The notes under the pieces were generated by a model. It did not search any database and had not been told where the DNA came from. It was given only the letters and a program-made list of their open reading frames with translations. This document shows positions 35,853 through 44,714 of a stretch of 64,000 nt of DNA, one piece after another (positions within the stretch are counted from its first letter, which is position 1; each line of letters opens with the position of its first letter). The DNA comes from Caballeronia sp031450805 (GTDB lineage Bacteria > Pseudomonadota > Gammaproteobacteria > Burkholderiales > Burkholderiaceae). Made by a program: the position numbers and the translations under genes. The stretch lies in assembly GCF_031450805.1 (NCBI RefSeq), contig NZ_JARTVY010000001.1:2108001-2172000 (forward strand), read 5' to 3'.

Positions 35853-35880
35853 GCGCTTCGTCCTTCGCCGGACGAAGCGC
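35853..35880 (+). other. Perfect 11-bp hairpin after bamB
   Basis: GCGCTTCGTCC pairs with GGACGAAGCGC around TTCGCC, beginning 10 bp past the bamB stop. No T-run follows. It could protect the bamB mRNA end or mark a factor-dependent termination zone. Confidence 0.55.
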
Positions 35881-36198
35881 AGTCGGAAAGACCGGCGCCC
35901 GTGGCGCCGAGACCCCGAACGGGTTGCAGAACGAGGGCGCGACATCCGTTCGCGCTCGACAAGAAAGCCCGCTCAGCCGGGCATGAAAGAACAAGGCGCG
36001 CGATGCCGCGCAACAAGAGCCCGCGCACGGCACCGGCCGATTCACGGCGCCGGCGCCTGACAGCGGCGTGCGCTGCAAAGCGGCGGGCCGAATCCATGCT
36101 AATTTTCGACAAGCGCAGCCATTCTCGCGGCGCAAGCGGCGAAGACGCCGACCCGCGCCTTTCGCACATCGCCTGCGTTCAACTGTGAACAAACTCTG
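35881..36198. other. Intergenic region upstream of der
   Basis: These 318 bp hold no convincing coding frame on either strand. Frames that stay open here have neither a ribosome site nor family resemblance and reflect the high GC content. I identify no promoter with confidence. Confidence 0.6.
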
Positions 36199-37539
36199 AT
36201 GAAACCCGTGATTGCCCTCGTCGGGCGCCCCAATGTGGGGAAATCGACTCTCTTCAACCGGCTGACGCGCTCGCGCGACGCGCTCGTCGCCGATCTGCCC
36301 GGTCTCACGCGCGACCGCCACTACGGCGAAGGGCGCGTGGGCGGCGAACGTCCGTATCTCGTCGTCGATACGGGCGGCTTCGAGCCGGTCGCGAAGGACG
36401 GCATCCTGCACGAGATGGCGCGTCAGACGCGGCAGGCCGTCGAAGAAGCGGATGTCGTCGTGTTCATCGTCGATGGACGCAACGGGCTGGCGCCGCAGGA
36501 CAAGTCGATCGCCGACTATCTGCGCAAGACCGGCCGGCCGCTCTTCCTGGTGGTCAACAAGGCCGAAGGGATGAAGTACACGGCGGTCGCGTCGGACTTC
36601 TATGAACTCGGTCTCGGCGATCCCCGCGCCATCTCAGCAGCGCACGGCGACGGCGTCAGCGAGATGATCAACGACGCGCTCGACATCGCCTATGCCGGTC
36701 AGCCGGAAGAAAGCGAGGAAGAAAAGGCGCAGCACGGCGTCAAGATCGCGATCGTCGGGCGGCCGAACGTCGGCAAGTCGACGCTCGTCAATACGCTGAT
36801 CGGCGAAGAGCGCGTGATCGCGTTCGACATGCCCGGCACCACGCGCGATTCGATCTATGTTGATTTTGAGCGGCAAGGCCGCAAATACACGTTGATCGAC
36901 ACGGCGGGTTTGCGTCGCCGCGGCAAAGTGTTCGAAGCGATCGAGAAGTTCTCGGTGGTGAAGACGCTGCAGTCGATCTCGGATGCCAACGTCGTGATTC
37001 TCCTGCTAGACGCACAGCAGGACATCTCCGATCAGGATGCGCATATCGCGGGTTTCGTCGTCGAACAGGGACGCGCGCTCGTGGTCGGCGTGAACAAGTG
37101 GGATGGGCTGGATTCGCATGTGCGCGAGCGCACCAAGGCCGATCTCACGCGCAAGCTCAAGTTTTTGGACTTCGCTAAATTTCACTACGTCTCGGCGCTG
37201 GAGAAGACCGGCATCGGCGCGCTGATGAAATCGGTCGACGACGCCTATGCCGCCGCGATGGCGAAGCTGCCGACGCCGAAGCTCACGCGCGCGCTGATCG
37301 AAGCCGTGGAGTTTCAGCAGCCGCGCCGCCGCGGGCCGGTCAGGCCGAAGCTGCGCTACGCGCATCAGGGCGGGCAGAATCCGCCGATCATCGTCGTGCA
37401 CGGCAATGCGCTGGATGCAGTCACAGATACCTATAAGCGGTATCTGGAAGGGCGCTTCCGCGAAACTTTTGGGCTGGCCGGCACTCCATTGCGCATAGAG
37501 TTTCGCTCGAGCAAGAACCCTTACGCGGACAAAGAGTAA
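36199..37539 (+). CDS. der: Ribosome biogenesis GTPase Der (EngA)
   Basis: This 446-residue GTPase with two tandem G domains is needed for maturation of the 50S subunit. The first domain begins at residue 1 (VIALVGRPNVGKSTLFNRLT; LPGLTRDRHYG; VVNKAEG). The second starts near 180 (IAIVGRPNVGKSTLVNTLIG; DMPGTTRDSIY; VGVNKWDG). A C-terminal KH-like RNA-binding domain follows (PPIIVVHGNALDAVTDTYKR). All G motifs are intact. The first G domain uses NKAE in place of NKxD, which is usual for Der. It stands downstream of bamB as in E. coli and precedes hfq here. Confidence 0.97.
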   Translation: MKPVIALVGRPNVGKSTLFNRLTRSRDALVADLPGLTRDRHYGEGRVGGERPYLVVDTGGFEPVAKDGILHEMARQTRQAVEEADVVVFIVDGRNGLAPQDKSIADYLRKTGRPLFLVVNKAEGMKYTAVASDFYELGLGDPRAISAAHGDGVSEMINDALDIAYAGQPEESEEEKAQHGVKIAIVGRPNVGKSTLVNTLIGEERVIAFDMPGTTRDSIYVDFERQGRKYTLIDTAGLRRRGKVFEAIEKFSVVKTLQSISDANVVILLLDAQQDISDQDAHIAGFVVEQGRALVVGVNKWDGLDSHVRERTKADLTRKLKFLDFAKFHYVSALEKTGIGALMKSVDDAYAAAMAKLPTPKLTRALIEAVEFQQPRRRGPVRPKLRYAHQGGQNPPIIVVHGNALDAVTDTYKRYLEGRFRETFGLAGTPLRIEFRSSKNPYADKE

Positions 37540-37685
37540 CTGCCGCGGAGCCAAGTGTTTCGGGCCGGTTGGCCGAATGGCCGGTCTGGTGCGGAAACGA
37601 AAATCGGCTATAGTGTAGCGATTGTCGGCGGATCTCTTTTTCTTCGTCACAATACTTCTAACCTGCAAAAAACACGGAGTTTGCT

Positions 37686-37922
37686 ATGAGCAACAAAGGG
37701 CAATTGTTACAAGACCCGTTTTTGAACGCACTGCGTAAAGAGCACGTGCCGGTGTCGATCTATTTGGTCAACGGCATCAAGCTTCAAGGGAACATCGAAT
37801 CGTTCGACCAGTACGTCGTGTTGCTCCGGAATACGGTCACCCAGATGGTCTACAAGCACGCCATTTCCACGGTCGTGCCGGCTCGCCCGGTGAATTTCCA
37901 CCCGGACGCTGAATCGTCCTAA
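37686..37922 (+). CDS. hfq: RNA chaperone Hfq
   Basis: This 78-residue Sm-like protein forms hexamers that pair small RNAs with mRNAs. The Sm1 region is NKGQLLQDPFLNALRKEHVP with VSIYLVNGIKLQGNIESFDQ, and the Sm2 YKHAIS motif is present. The C-terminal tail is very short compared with the 102-residue E. coli protein, normal for betaproteobacteria. A GGAG lies 7 bases upstream of the ATG. TATAGT at 37609-37614 may be its -10 box. hflX follows directly. Confidence 0.97.
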   Translation: MSNKGQLLQDPFLNALRKEHVPVSIYLVNGIKLQGNIESFDQYVVLLRNTVTQMVYKHAISTVVPARPVNFHPDAESS

Positions 37923-38008
37923 CCTCGTTGCGGCCGGCGCGCCGTTGCCATTCCGAATTCGAACATTGCGCAACTCGCCGGTCGCTTCAAAAACTATCCA
38001 GACATAAT

Positions 38009-39277
38009 TTGATTAACGCAGCGCTCGTCGGCATCGACTTCGGCAAGATTGATTTCGAAGCCAGCCTCGAAGAACTCAGCCTGCTCGCAGAAAGTGCGGG
38101 CGCCCATCCTGCCGTTACGCTCACCGGCCGCCGGTCCAGTCCGGACGCCAAAATGTTCATTGGCAGCGGAAAGGTCGAAGAACTGCGCCTTTCCTGCGAA
38201 GCGAACGACGTCGAACTCGTTATCTTCAATCACGCGCTCGCACCCGCGCAGCAACGCAATCTCGAGCTTGCGTTGAACCGCCGCGTGGTCGATCGCACCA
38301 GTCTCATCCTCGATATCTTTGCGCAGCGCGCGCGCAGCCATGAAGGCAAGCTGCAGGTCGAACTCGCGCAATTGCAGTATTTGTCCACGCGGCTGATTCG
38401 CGCCTGGACTCACCTCGAACGTCAGAAAGGCGGGATCGGTTTGCGCGGTCCCGGCGAGACGCAGCTCGAAACCGACCGCCGGCTGATCGGCGAGCGCATC
38501 AAGGCGCTAAAGACGCGTCTTGCGAAACTGCGCCGCCAGCACGGCACTCAGCGCCGGCAGCGCGAGCGCAACCAGACGATGTCCGTGTCGCTCGTCGGCT
38601 ATACGAACGCGGGTAAGTCGACGCTCTTCAACGCGCTGACCAAGGCGCAGGCGTATGCCGCGAACCAGTTGTTCGCCACGCTCGACACCACCTCCCGCCG
38701 CGTGTTTCTCGGCGAAGAGGCGGGCCATGTCGTCGTGTCGGATACCGTGGGCTTCATCCGCGAGTTGCCGCACCAGCTCGTCGCGGCGTTTCGCGCGACG
38801 CTCGAGGAAACCATCCACGCCGACTTGCTGCTGCACGTGGTAGATGCCTCCAGCTCCGTGCGCCTCGATCAGATCGATCAGGTGAACGAGGTGTTGCGCA
38901 GCATCGGCGCGGACTCGATTCGCCAGATTCTCGTCTTCAACAAGATCGACGCCGTGCCCGAACTTGCGGCCCGCGGCGAGGCGGTTGAAAGGGATGAGTA
39001 TGGTAATATTTCGCGCGTCTTTTTGAGCGCACGCACGGGTCAGGGACTCGACGCACTGCGCGCCGCCATCGCCGAAATCGCTTCAGCGGAAGCAGGCGAA
39101 CCCGAAGAAAGCATGCCGAGCGTATTGGCCGAAACCGGCGAGCCGGCACAGGCGTCAGAAGCCACGCAATCCACGCAGTCCGGGCCGAACGAGACACACG
39201 ACGCGAACGCGCAGCCGGAAGACCACCGGCCAGCCGGAGAACGTGACGGCCACAAGGTTCCCGAACACGGACACTGA
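38009..39277 (+). CDS. hflX: Ribosome-associated GTPase HflX
   Basis: This GTPase of about 422 residues splits stalled or heat-damaged 70S ribosomes. The N-terminal HflX domain contains GKIDFEASLEELSLLAESAG and TLTGRRSSPDAKMFIGSGKV. A basic coiled linker (GGIGLRGPGETQLETDRRLI) precedes the G domain with VGYTNAGKST, DTVGFIRELP and FNKID. The C-terminal tail of about 50 residues is acidic and disordered. The start is uncertain: a TTG at 38009 gives the family N-terminus (M-INAALVGID), while the in-frame TTG at 37928 adds 27 codons that do not look coding. It follows hfq as in E. coli, hence likely co-transcribed. Confidence 0.9.
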   Translation: MINAALVGIDFGKIDFEASLEELSLLAESAGAHPAVTLTGRRSSPDAKMFIGSGKVEELRLSCEANDVELVIFNHALAPAQQRNLELALNRRVVDRTSLILDIFAQRARSHEGKLQVELAQLQYLSTRLIRAWTHLERQKGGIGLRGPGETQLETDRRLIGERIKALKTRLAKLRRQHGTQRRQRERNQTMSVSLVGYTNAGKSTLFNALTKAQAYAANQLFATLDTTSRRVFLGEEAGHVVVSDTVGFIRELPHQLVAAFRATLEETIHADLLLHVVDASSSVRLDQIDQVNEVLRSIGADSIRQILVFNKIDAVPELAARGEAVERDEYGNISRVFLSARTGQGLDALRAAIAEIASAEAGEPEESMPSVLAETGEPAQASEATQSTQSGPNETHDANAQPEDHRPAGERDGHKVPEHGH

Positions 39278-39331
39278 ACTGCTCCGCATGACCCGCGGCA
39301 TCGAACCGGCTGTCTAATGGTGAATCACCGA

Positions 39332-40717
39332 GTGAACGATTACAACGAGCGGACTAACAGGCAGCGCATGCATGCCGTCTTTTCGATCAACGATCCGCGC
39401 TGGGGGCGGGGCGAGGGCGACGGCGTGAAGAACGATTCCAAGCGCCCGCAAGACGGCAAGCGCGGTAACGGCAAGGAAGAAGGCCCGCCGGATCTCGATG
39501 AAATGTGGCGCGAATTCAATCGCCGGATTGCGGGCATTTTCGGCCGCAAGCCGAACGGCGGCATGCCGCGCGACAACGGACGGGGCACGCGCATCGGCGT
39601 GGGCATCGTCATTGGCGTGCTGATCGCGATCTATCTCGGCAGCGGCGTGTTCGTGGTGCAGGATGGACACGTCGCCGTGGTCTCGCAATTCGGGCAGTAT
39701 CGGCAGACGGTGACGCAAGGTATTCACTGGCGCCTGCCGTACCCGTTCCAGTCGCACGACATCGTCGATACGTCGCAGGTGCGCTCCGTCGAAATCGGGC
39801 GCGGCGCGGCGCTGTCGCAAGGCAATGTGCGCGATGCATCGCTCCTCACGAACGAAGCGGACATTCTCGACGTGCGCTTCGCCGTGCAGTATCAGATCAA
39901 ATCGCCGACCGACTTCCTGTTCCGCAACGTCGATCCCGACCAGAGCGTCACCGAGGCGGGGCAGGCTGCGATCCGTGAAATCGCCGGCGCCGCGACCACC
40001 GACGACCTGCTTTACAAGGACCGCGAAGCACTTCGTCCGCGGCTGACCGAATCCATCCAGCGTTCGCTCGACGCCTATCGTACCGGCCTGCAAGTGACGG
40101 GCGTCACCGTGCAGAGCGTGCAGGTGCCGACTCAGGTGCAGGCGGCGTTCGAAGAAGCATCGCGCGTGCGGCAGGACAACGAACGCGCCCGCGATACCGC
40201 CGAGGCCTACGCGAATCAGCTGCTGCCCCGCGCGAAGGCGGATGCCGCGAAGATGGTCGAAGAAGCCACTGCGTACAGCAATCGCGAGGTCACGCAGGCT
40301 CAGGGCGACGCCGAGCGTTTCAAGGAGGTCTACGCGGAATACTCGAAGGCGCCGGCGCTCATTCGTCAACGCATGTACCTGGACACGATGCAGCAGATCT
40401 ACTCGCGCACTACAAAGGTCTTCGTGGATAGCAAGGCAGGCAATAACGTGATTTATCTGCCGCTCGACAAGCTCGTCGATGCGAACCGTCAGCAGGCGAA
40501 AGACACAGCGGCGAATACCGGGGGCGCAGCGTCGGCTGCCGTGGAAGCGCAGGTGCGTCCGCAGGCCGCCGCGCCTGCTTCCGCGCCGGCCGCGCCCGCG
40601 ACGGCGGCGCCCGCAAGCGGTGCAAGCCCCGCAAGCGGCGCCAGTGCCGCCAGTGGCGACCCGCTGCGCTCGCGCGATGCGTTCCGCTCGCGCAGCCGTC
40701 AAGACGACCTGCAGTAA
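39332..40717 (+). CDS. hflK: FtsH protease modulator HflK
   Basis: This 461-residue SPFH/band-7 protein assembles with HflC into a large cage around the FtsH protease and restricts its access to membrane substrates. The cytoplasmic N-terminal part is Gly/Asp/Lys-rich (WGRGEGDGVKNDSKRPQDGK). A transmembrane helix near TRIGVGIVIGVLIAIYLGSG comes next, then the SPFH domain (VFVVQDGHVAVVSQFGQYRQ) and a coiled-coil region. A C-terminal Ala/Pro/Ser-rich tail ends the protein. GTG 39332 has GGTGA at good spacing; ATG 39317 in the same frame is an alternative. It is 11 bp ahead of hflC. Confidence 0.92.
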   Translation: MNDYNERTNRQRMHAVFSINDPRWGRGEGDGVKNDSKRPQDGKRGNGKEEGPPDLDEMWREFNRRIAGIFGRKPNGGMPRDNGRGTRIGVGIVIGVLIAIYLGSGVFVVQDGHVAVVSQFGQYRQTVTQGIHWRLPYPFQSHDIVDTSQVRSVEIGRGAALSQGNVRDASLLTNEADILDVRFAVQYQIKSPTDFLFRNVDPDQSVTEAGQAAIREIAGAATTDDLLYKDREALRPRLTESIQRSLDAYRTGLQVTGVTVQSVQVPTQVQAAFEEASRVRQDNERARDTAEAYANQLLPRAKADAAKMVEEATAYSNREVTQAQGDAERFKEVYAEYSKAPALIRQRMYLDTMQQIYSRTTKVFVDSKAGNNVIYLPLDKLVDANRQQAKDTAANTGGAASAAVEAQVRPQAAAPASAPAAPATAAPASGASPASGASAASGDPLRSRDAFRSRSRQDDLQ

Positions 40718-40728
40718 GGAGCGCGAAC

Positions 40729-41625
40729 ATGAATCGAATCATTGCGCTCGTCGTCGCAGTCGTCATCGTGCTGTTCATCGGTTCGTCGATGGTCTTCACC
40801 GTCGACGAACGGCACGCCGCCATCGTCGCCGCTCATGGCGACAGCAACCCGCGCCTCGACGGTCCCGGCCTGCACTTCAAGCTGCCGCCGCCGTTTCAGA
40901 CGCTCACGCTGATCGACACGCGCACGCTCACCATCGACGAGAGCGGGGCGGACCGCTTCACGACGTCGGACAAGAACGAAGTGCTGGTGAACACGGTCGT
41001 GAAGTATCGCGTGGCCGATCCGCTCAAGCTCTTCGTCAGTAACGAGAAAAACACGCAGACCGCCCAGGAGCGTTTGATCGCGCTTGCCCGGACGGCACTG
41101 GCGAGCGCGTTCGCAAACCGCTCACTGACCGATGCGCTCGGCAACCAGCAGGCACTCGAAAGCGAGGCGCTGAAGGCGGTGGAAAGCGCGGCCGGTGCAT
41201 TCGGCGTGCAGCTCGTCGATCTGCAAATGACGCGTATCGACTTTCCGTCGGCGGTGGCCGAGTCCGTCTACAAGCGCATGATCGCGGCGCGCCAGCAGGC
41301 GGCGGCGAACGAGCGCGCGAAGGGCACGGCTCAAGCCGACAAGATCAAGGGCGATGCCGAACGCGAGCAACAGCAGATTCTCGCCGATGCCTATAGTCAG
41401 GCGCAGTCGATCCGTGGCGAAGGGGACAGCAAGGCGGCGGCCATCGCAGCCGACGCATATGGACGCGATCCGCAGTTCTATCAGTTCTATCAGAGCCTCG
41501 AGGCGTACAAGAAGACGTTCAAGCCGGGCGACGTGATGGTGGTCGATCCGAGCAGCGATTTCTTCCGCTTCATGAAAAGCCCGAACGGCGGTGCGGACGC
41601 ATCCGCTGCCGCAGCCAAACGCTGA
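40729..41625 (+). CDS. hflC: FtsH protease modulator HflC
   Basis: This 298-residue partner of HflK has an N-terminal membrane anchor IIALVVAVVIVLFIGSSMVF (residues 4-23), followed by the SPFH domain (TVDERHAAIVAAHGDSNPRL, GPGLHFKLPPPFQTL) and long helices rich in Ala/Gln/Glu (AARQQAAANERAKGTAQADK). It ends near residue 298 after DPSSDFFRFMKSPNGG. GTAAGGAGCGCGAAC precedes the ATG, giving an excellent ribosome site. Together the two proteins form the HflKC complex. Confidence 0.95.
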   Translation: MNRIIALVVAVVIVLFIGSSMVFTVDERHAAIVAAHGDSNPRLDGPGLHFKLPPPFQTLTLIDTRTLTIDESGADRFTTSDKNEVLVNTVVKYRVADPLKLFVSNEKNTQTAQERLIALARTALASAFANRSLTDALGNQQALESEALKAVESAAGAFGVQLVDLQMTRIDFPSAVAESVYKRMIAARQQAAANERAKGTAQADKIKGDAEREQQQILADAYSQAQSIRGEGDSKAAAIAADAYGRDPQFYQFYQSLEAYKKTFKPGDVMVVDPSSDFFRFMKSPNGGADASAAAAKR

Positions 41626-41633
41626 CCGTACCT

Positions 41634-41670
41634 GCGCCGCGCGCGAAGTGAACCAACAATCGCGCGGCGC
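41634..41670 (+). terminator. Probable terminator hairpin after hflC
   Basis: GCGCCGCGCG pairs with CGCGCGGCGC around a 17-base loop and is followed by CTTCTTCCC. The stem is very stable but the T-run is poor, so termination may be partial. It lies between hflC and the YjeT-like gene. Confidence 0.5.
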
Positions 41671-41679
41671 CTTCTTCCC

Positions 41680-41871
41680 ATGAACATGGTCGAGACGATA
41701 CTGCTCGCTCTTGCGTTGATGCTCATTATCGAAGGCATGTTTCCCTTCGTCTTTCCCACGGCCTGGCGCGACACGTTTCGCCGTATCGCCGAGCGGCCGC
41801 CGCATCACATCCGCATCGGCGGGTTGATCGCAATGGCGCTGGGGCTGATTCTGTTGTGGATCGCCACGTAA
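41680..41871 (+). CDS. DUF2065 (YjeT-like) small membrane protein
   Basis: This 63-residue protein has two hydrophobic helices (ETILLALALMLIIEGMFPF and IGGLIAMALGLILLWIA) joined by a basic loop with TAWRDTFRRIAERPPH. It matches the small YjeT/DUF2065 family that is regularly found beside hflC and purA, as in E. coli hflX-hflK-hflC-yjeT-purA. The function is unknown; a link to the HflKC/FtsH complex has been guessed from position only. Two ATG codons (41680, 41686) are possible starts. Confidence 0.85.
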   Translation: MNMVETILLALALMLIIEGMFPFVFPTAWRDTFRRIAERPPHHIRIGGLIAMALGLILLWIAT

Positions 41872-41984
41872 GTCCGTCTGCCGATCTCAGCGCCCGGCGG
41901 TGTTCCGCCATTTAGCCTATCTTGTCTCTATCCGCCCAATGCGCGCCGTGCCGAGCGCCGCGCGCCCAAGCAGGAAACGTATCG

Positions 41985-43142
41985 ATGTCCACCTGGTTGC
42001 TTCCCGAAAATATCGCCGACGTGTTGCCGTCGGAAGCCCGCAAGATCGAAGAGCTGCGCCGCCGCCTGCTCGACCGGTTTCGCTCGTATGGCTATGAGCT
42101 CGTCATGCCGCCGATGCTCGAATATCTCGAATCGCTGCTGACGAGCGGGGGAAGCGACCTCAATTTGCGCACGTTCAAGCTCGTGGATCAGCTGTCCGGA
42201 CGCACGCTCGGCCTGCGCGCGGACATCACGCCGCAGGTCTCGCGCATCGACGCGCACTTGCTGAACCGGCAGGGTGTGACGCGTCTTTGTTACGCGGGTG
42301 TCGTGCTGCATACGCGTCCGCGCGGCCTGCACGCCACGCGCGAGCAGATTCAGATCGGCGCCGAAATCTACGGCCACGCGGGGCTCGAAGCGGATCTCGA
42401 AATTCAGCAACTGATGCTCGATTCGCTGCATCTCGCGGGGTTGTCGAAGGTGCGTCTCGACTTGTGTCATGCGGGCGTGCTCGCGGCGCTGCTTGAACTG
42501 GAACCGGCGGCGGCATCGCTCGGAGAAGCGCTCTACGACGCGCTCGCCAGCAAGGACGTGCCGCGTCTCAACGAACTGACGGCGCATCTAAGCCACGTGC
42601 CGCGCGAGGCGCTGCGTGCGTTGCCGTCGCTCTATGGCGATGCCTCGGTGCTCGAGATGGCGCGCGCGCGTCTGCCGAATCTGCCGGTGATCGCCCGTGC
42701 GCTCGACGATCTCGCGTTTCTCGCCGCCCGCGCGGACGGCGCCGAACTGATGATCGATCTGGCCGATCTGCGCGGCTACGCGTACCACAGCGGCGTGATG
42801 TTCTCCGCTTACGTCGACGGCGTGCCGAACGCGGTCGCGCGCGGCGGCCGTTACGACGATGTCGGCTCGGCGTATGGCCGTGCGCGGCCCGCGACGGGCT
42901 TTTCGCTCGACCTGCGCGAAGTGGCGCGCATCTCGCCCGTCGACGCACGCGGCAGCGCCATCCTCGCGCCGTGGAAGCATGAGGAACCGTTGCGCGCGGC
43001 CGTCGCGGCGCTGCGCGATGCGGGCGAAGTCGTGATTCAGGCGCTGCCGGGCCACGAACACGATCTCGACGAATTCGCGTTCGATCGCGTGCTCGTGGAG
43101 CGCAACGGGCAATGGGCGGTGGAAGAGCGTTCCGGCGCCTGA
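41985..43142 (+). CDS. hisZ: ATP phosphoribosyltransferase regulatory subunit HisZ
   Basis: This 385-residue paralogue of histidyl-tRNA synthetase has no charging activity. It complexes with the short form of HisG to catalyse and feedback-regulate the first step of histidine synthesis. The catalytic-core-like region is visible (RRRLLDRFRSYGYELVMPPM, TLGLRADITPQVSRIDAHLL, GAEIYGHAGLEADLEIQQL), while the anticodon-binding domain is missing, as expected. The length agrees with HisZ proteins. ATG 41985 was chosen with AGGAA upstream. Its presence predicts a short-type HisG elsewhere in the genome. It lies between the hfl block and purA. Confidence 0.94.
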   Translation: MSTWLLPENIADVLPSEARKIEELRRRLLDRFRSYGYELVMPPMLEYLESLLTSGGSDLNLRTFKLVDQLSGRTLGLRADITPQVSRIDAHLLNRQGVTRLCYAGVVLHTRPRGLHATREQIQIGAEIYGHAGLEADLEIQQLMLDSLHLAGLSKVRLDLCHAGVLAALLELEPAAASLGEALYDALASKDVPRLNELTAHLSHVPREALRALPSLYGDASVLEMARARLPNLPVIARALDDLAFLAARADGAELMIDLADLRGYAYHSGVMFSAYVDGVPNAVARGGRYDDVGSAYGRARPATGFSLDLREVARISPVDARGSAILAPWKHEEPLRAAVAALRDAGEVVIQALPGHEHDLDEFAFDRVLVERNGQWAVEERSGA

Positions 43143-43264
43143 GCGCCGAGGACTTTTCGCCAGGACACGCGCGAACGTGGCCTGATCGCGGCATGCATCC
43201 CGAAAAACTCGGAAACGGCCGCGAACATAGGTAAAATGCGTTTTTAACCAGCTAACGAATCAAC

Positions 43265-44611
43265 ATGTCTGCCAGTGCAGTGAATGTGAACCCGGGGCGC
43301 AACGTCGTCGTGGTGGGCACCCAGTGGGGTGACGAGGGCAAGGGCAAGATCGTCGACTGGCTGACGGACCATGCCCAGGGCGTCGTGCGCTTCCAGGGCG
43401 GCCACAACGCCGGCCACACGCTCATCATCGGCGGCAAGAAAACCATCTTGCGCCTCATCCCGTCGGGCATCATGCGCGCGGGCACGGCCTGCTACATCGG
43501 CAATGGCGTCGTGTTGTCCCCGCAGGCGCTGTTCAAGGAAATCGACGAACTGGAAGCCGCGGGCATCGATGTCTGCCAGCGCCTGTTCGTTTCCGAAGCC
43601 GCCACGCTCGTTCTGCCGTACCACGTTGCCATCGACCAGGCGCGCGAAGCCAAGCGCGGCGCCGGCAAGATCGGCACGACCGGTCGCGGCATCGGCCCGG
43701 CGTACGAAGACAAGGTTGCCCGTCGCGGCCTGCGCGTGCAGGACCTGTTCGATGCGCCGCTCTTCGCCGAACGCCTGCGCGAAGCGCTCGACTTCCACAA
43801 CTTCGTGCTGACGCAATATCTCGGCGCGGCCGCAGTCGACTATCAGGAAACGCTGGACACCATGCTCGGCTACGCCGACCGTCTCGCGCCGATGGTTACG
43901 GACGTCTCCCGCCGTCTGTACGACGAAAACCACGCCGGCCACAATCTGCTGTTCGAAGGCGCGCAAGGCACGCTGCTCGATATCGACCACGGCACGTATC
44001 CGTATGTCACCTCGAGCAACTGCGTGGCCGGTGCCGCGACGGCTGGCGCGGGCGTCGGTCCGCAGAAGCTCAACTACATGCTCGGCATCACGAAGGCGTA
44101 TTGCACGCGCGTCGGCGCGGGCCCGTTCCCGAGCGAACTGTACGATGCGGACAATCCCAAGCGTCAGGACCCTGTCGGCGTGACGCTCGCCTCCGTCGGC
44201 AAGGAGTTCGGCTCCGTCACGGGCCGTCCGCGCCGCACCGGCTGGCTGGATGCAGCCGCGCTGCGCCGCTCGATCCAGATCAACGGCATCACGGGCCTGT
44301 GCATGACGAAGCTTGACGTGCTGGATGGCCTCGAAGAAGTGAAGCTCTGCGTCGGCTACACGCTCGACGGCAAGACGCTCGACATCCTGCCGCGCGGCGC
44401 ATCGGAAGTGGCGCGCTGCGAGCCGGTCTACGAGACCTTCGGCGGCTGGAAGGAAAGCACGGTCGGCATCACGCAATGGGACAACCTGCCCGAGAACGCG
44501 CGTGCTTACCTCACGCGTGTGCAGGAAGTGGCGGGCGTGCCGATCGACATGGTGTCGACCGGTCCGGACCGCGACGAAACCATCCTGCTTCGTCATCCGT
44601 TCAAGGTCTGA
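43265..44611 (+). CDS. purA: Adenylosuccinate synthase
   Basis: This 448-residue enzyme makes adenylosuccinate from IMP, aspartate and GTP, the first committed step to AMP. The P-loop-like N-terminus is VVVGTQWGDEGKGKIVDWLT (catalytic Asp and Lys in WGDEGKGK). Other hallmarks are GGHNAGHTL, GRGIGPAYEDK, EGAQGTLLDIDHGTYPYVTS and GITKAYCTRVGAGPF. Length and motifs are complete. The ATG lacks a clear Shine-Dalgarno site, and a TAAAAT -10-like box sits about 30 bp upstream. Confidence 0.97.
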   Translation: MSASAVNVNPGRNVVVVGTQWGDEGKGKIVDWLTDHAQGVVRFQGGHNAGHTLIIGGKKTILRLIPSGIMRAGTACYIGNGVVLSPQALFKEIDELEAAGIDVCQRLFVSEAATLVLPYHVAIDQAREAKRGAGKIGTTGRGIGPAYEDKVARRGLRVQDLFDAPLFAERLREALDFHNFVLTQYLGAAAVDYQETLDTMLGYADRLAPMVTDVSRRLYDENHAGHNLLFEGAQGTLLDIDHGTYPYVTSSNCVAGAATAGAGVGPQKLNYMLGITKAYCTRVGAGPFPSELYDADNPKRQDPVGVTLASVGKEFGSVTGRPRRTGWLDAAALRRSIQINGITGLCMTKLDVLDGLEEVKLCVGYTLDGKTLDILPRGASEVARCEPVYETFGGWKESTVGITQWDNLPENARAYLTRVQEVAGVPIDMVSTGPDRDETILLRHPFKV

Positions 44612-44647
44612 GGGCACCGAGCCTCGGCCTGAACGGACGCTGTAAAG

Positions 44648-44674
44648 AATGTGGCCGCTTCATGCGGCCACATT
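44648..44674 (+). terminator. Terminator hairpin after purA
   Basis: AATGTGGCCGC pairs with GCGGCCACATT around TTCAT and is followed by TTCGTAT. The perfect 11-bp stem is strong and the T-run is weak. It lies 36 bp past the purA stop and before the phosphoribosyltransferase gene. Confidence 0.6.
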
Positions 44675-44714
44675 TCGTATATAACCGCACTAATGCAATC
44701 GAAAGAGCCTCACC

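Noticed and set aside
35748..36188. Plus-strand open frame between bamB and der
   Set aside because: It overlaps the end of bamB, is Arg-rich, and has no ribosome site or family resemblance.
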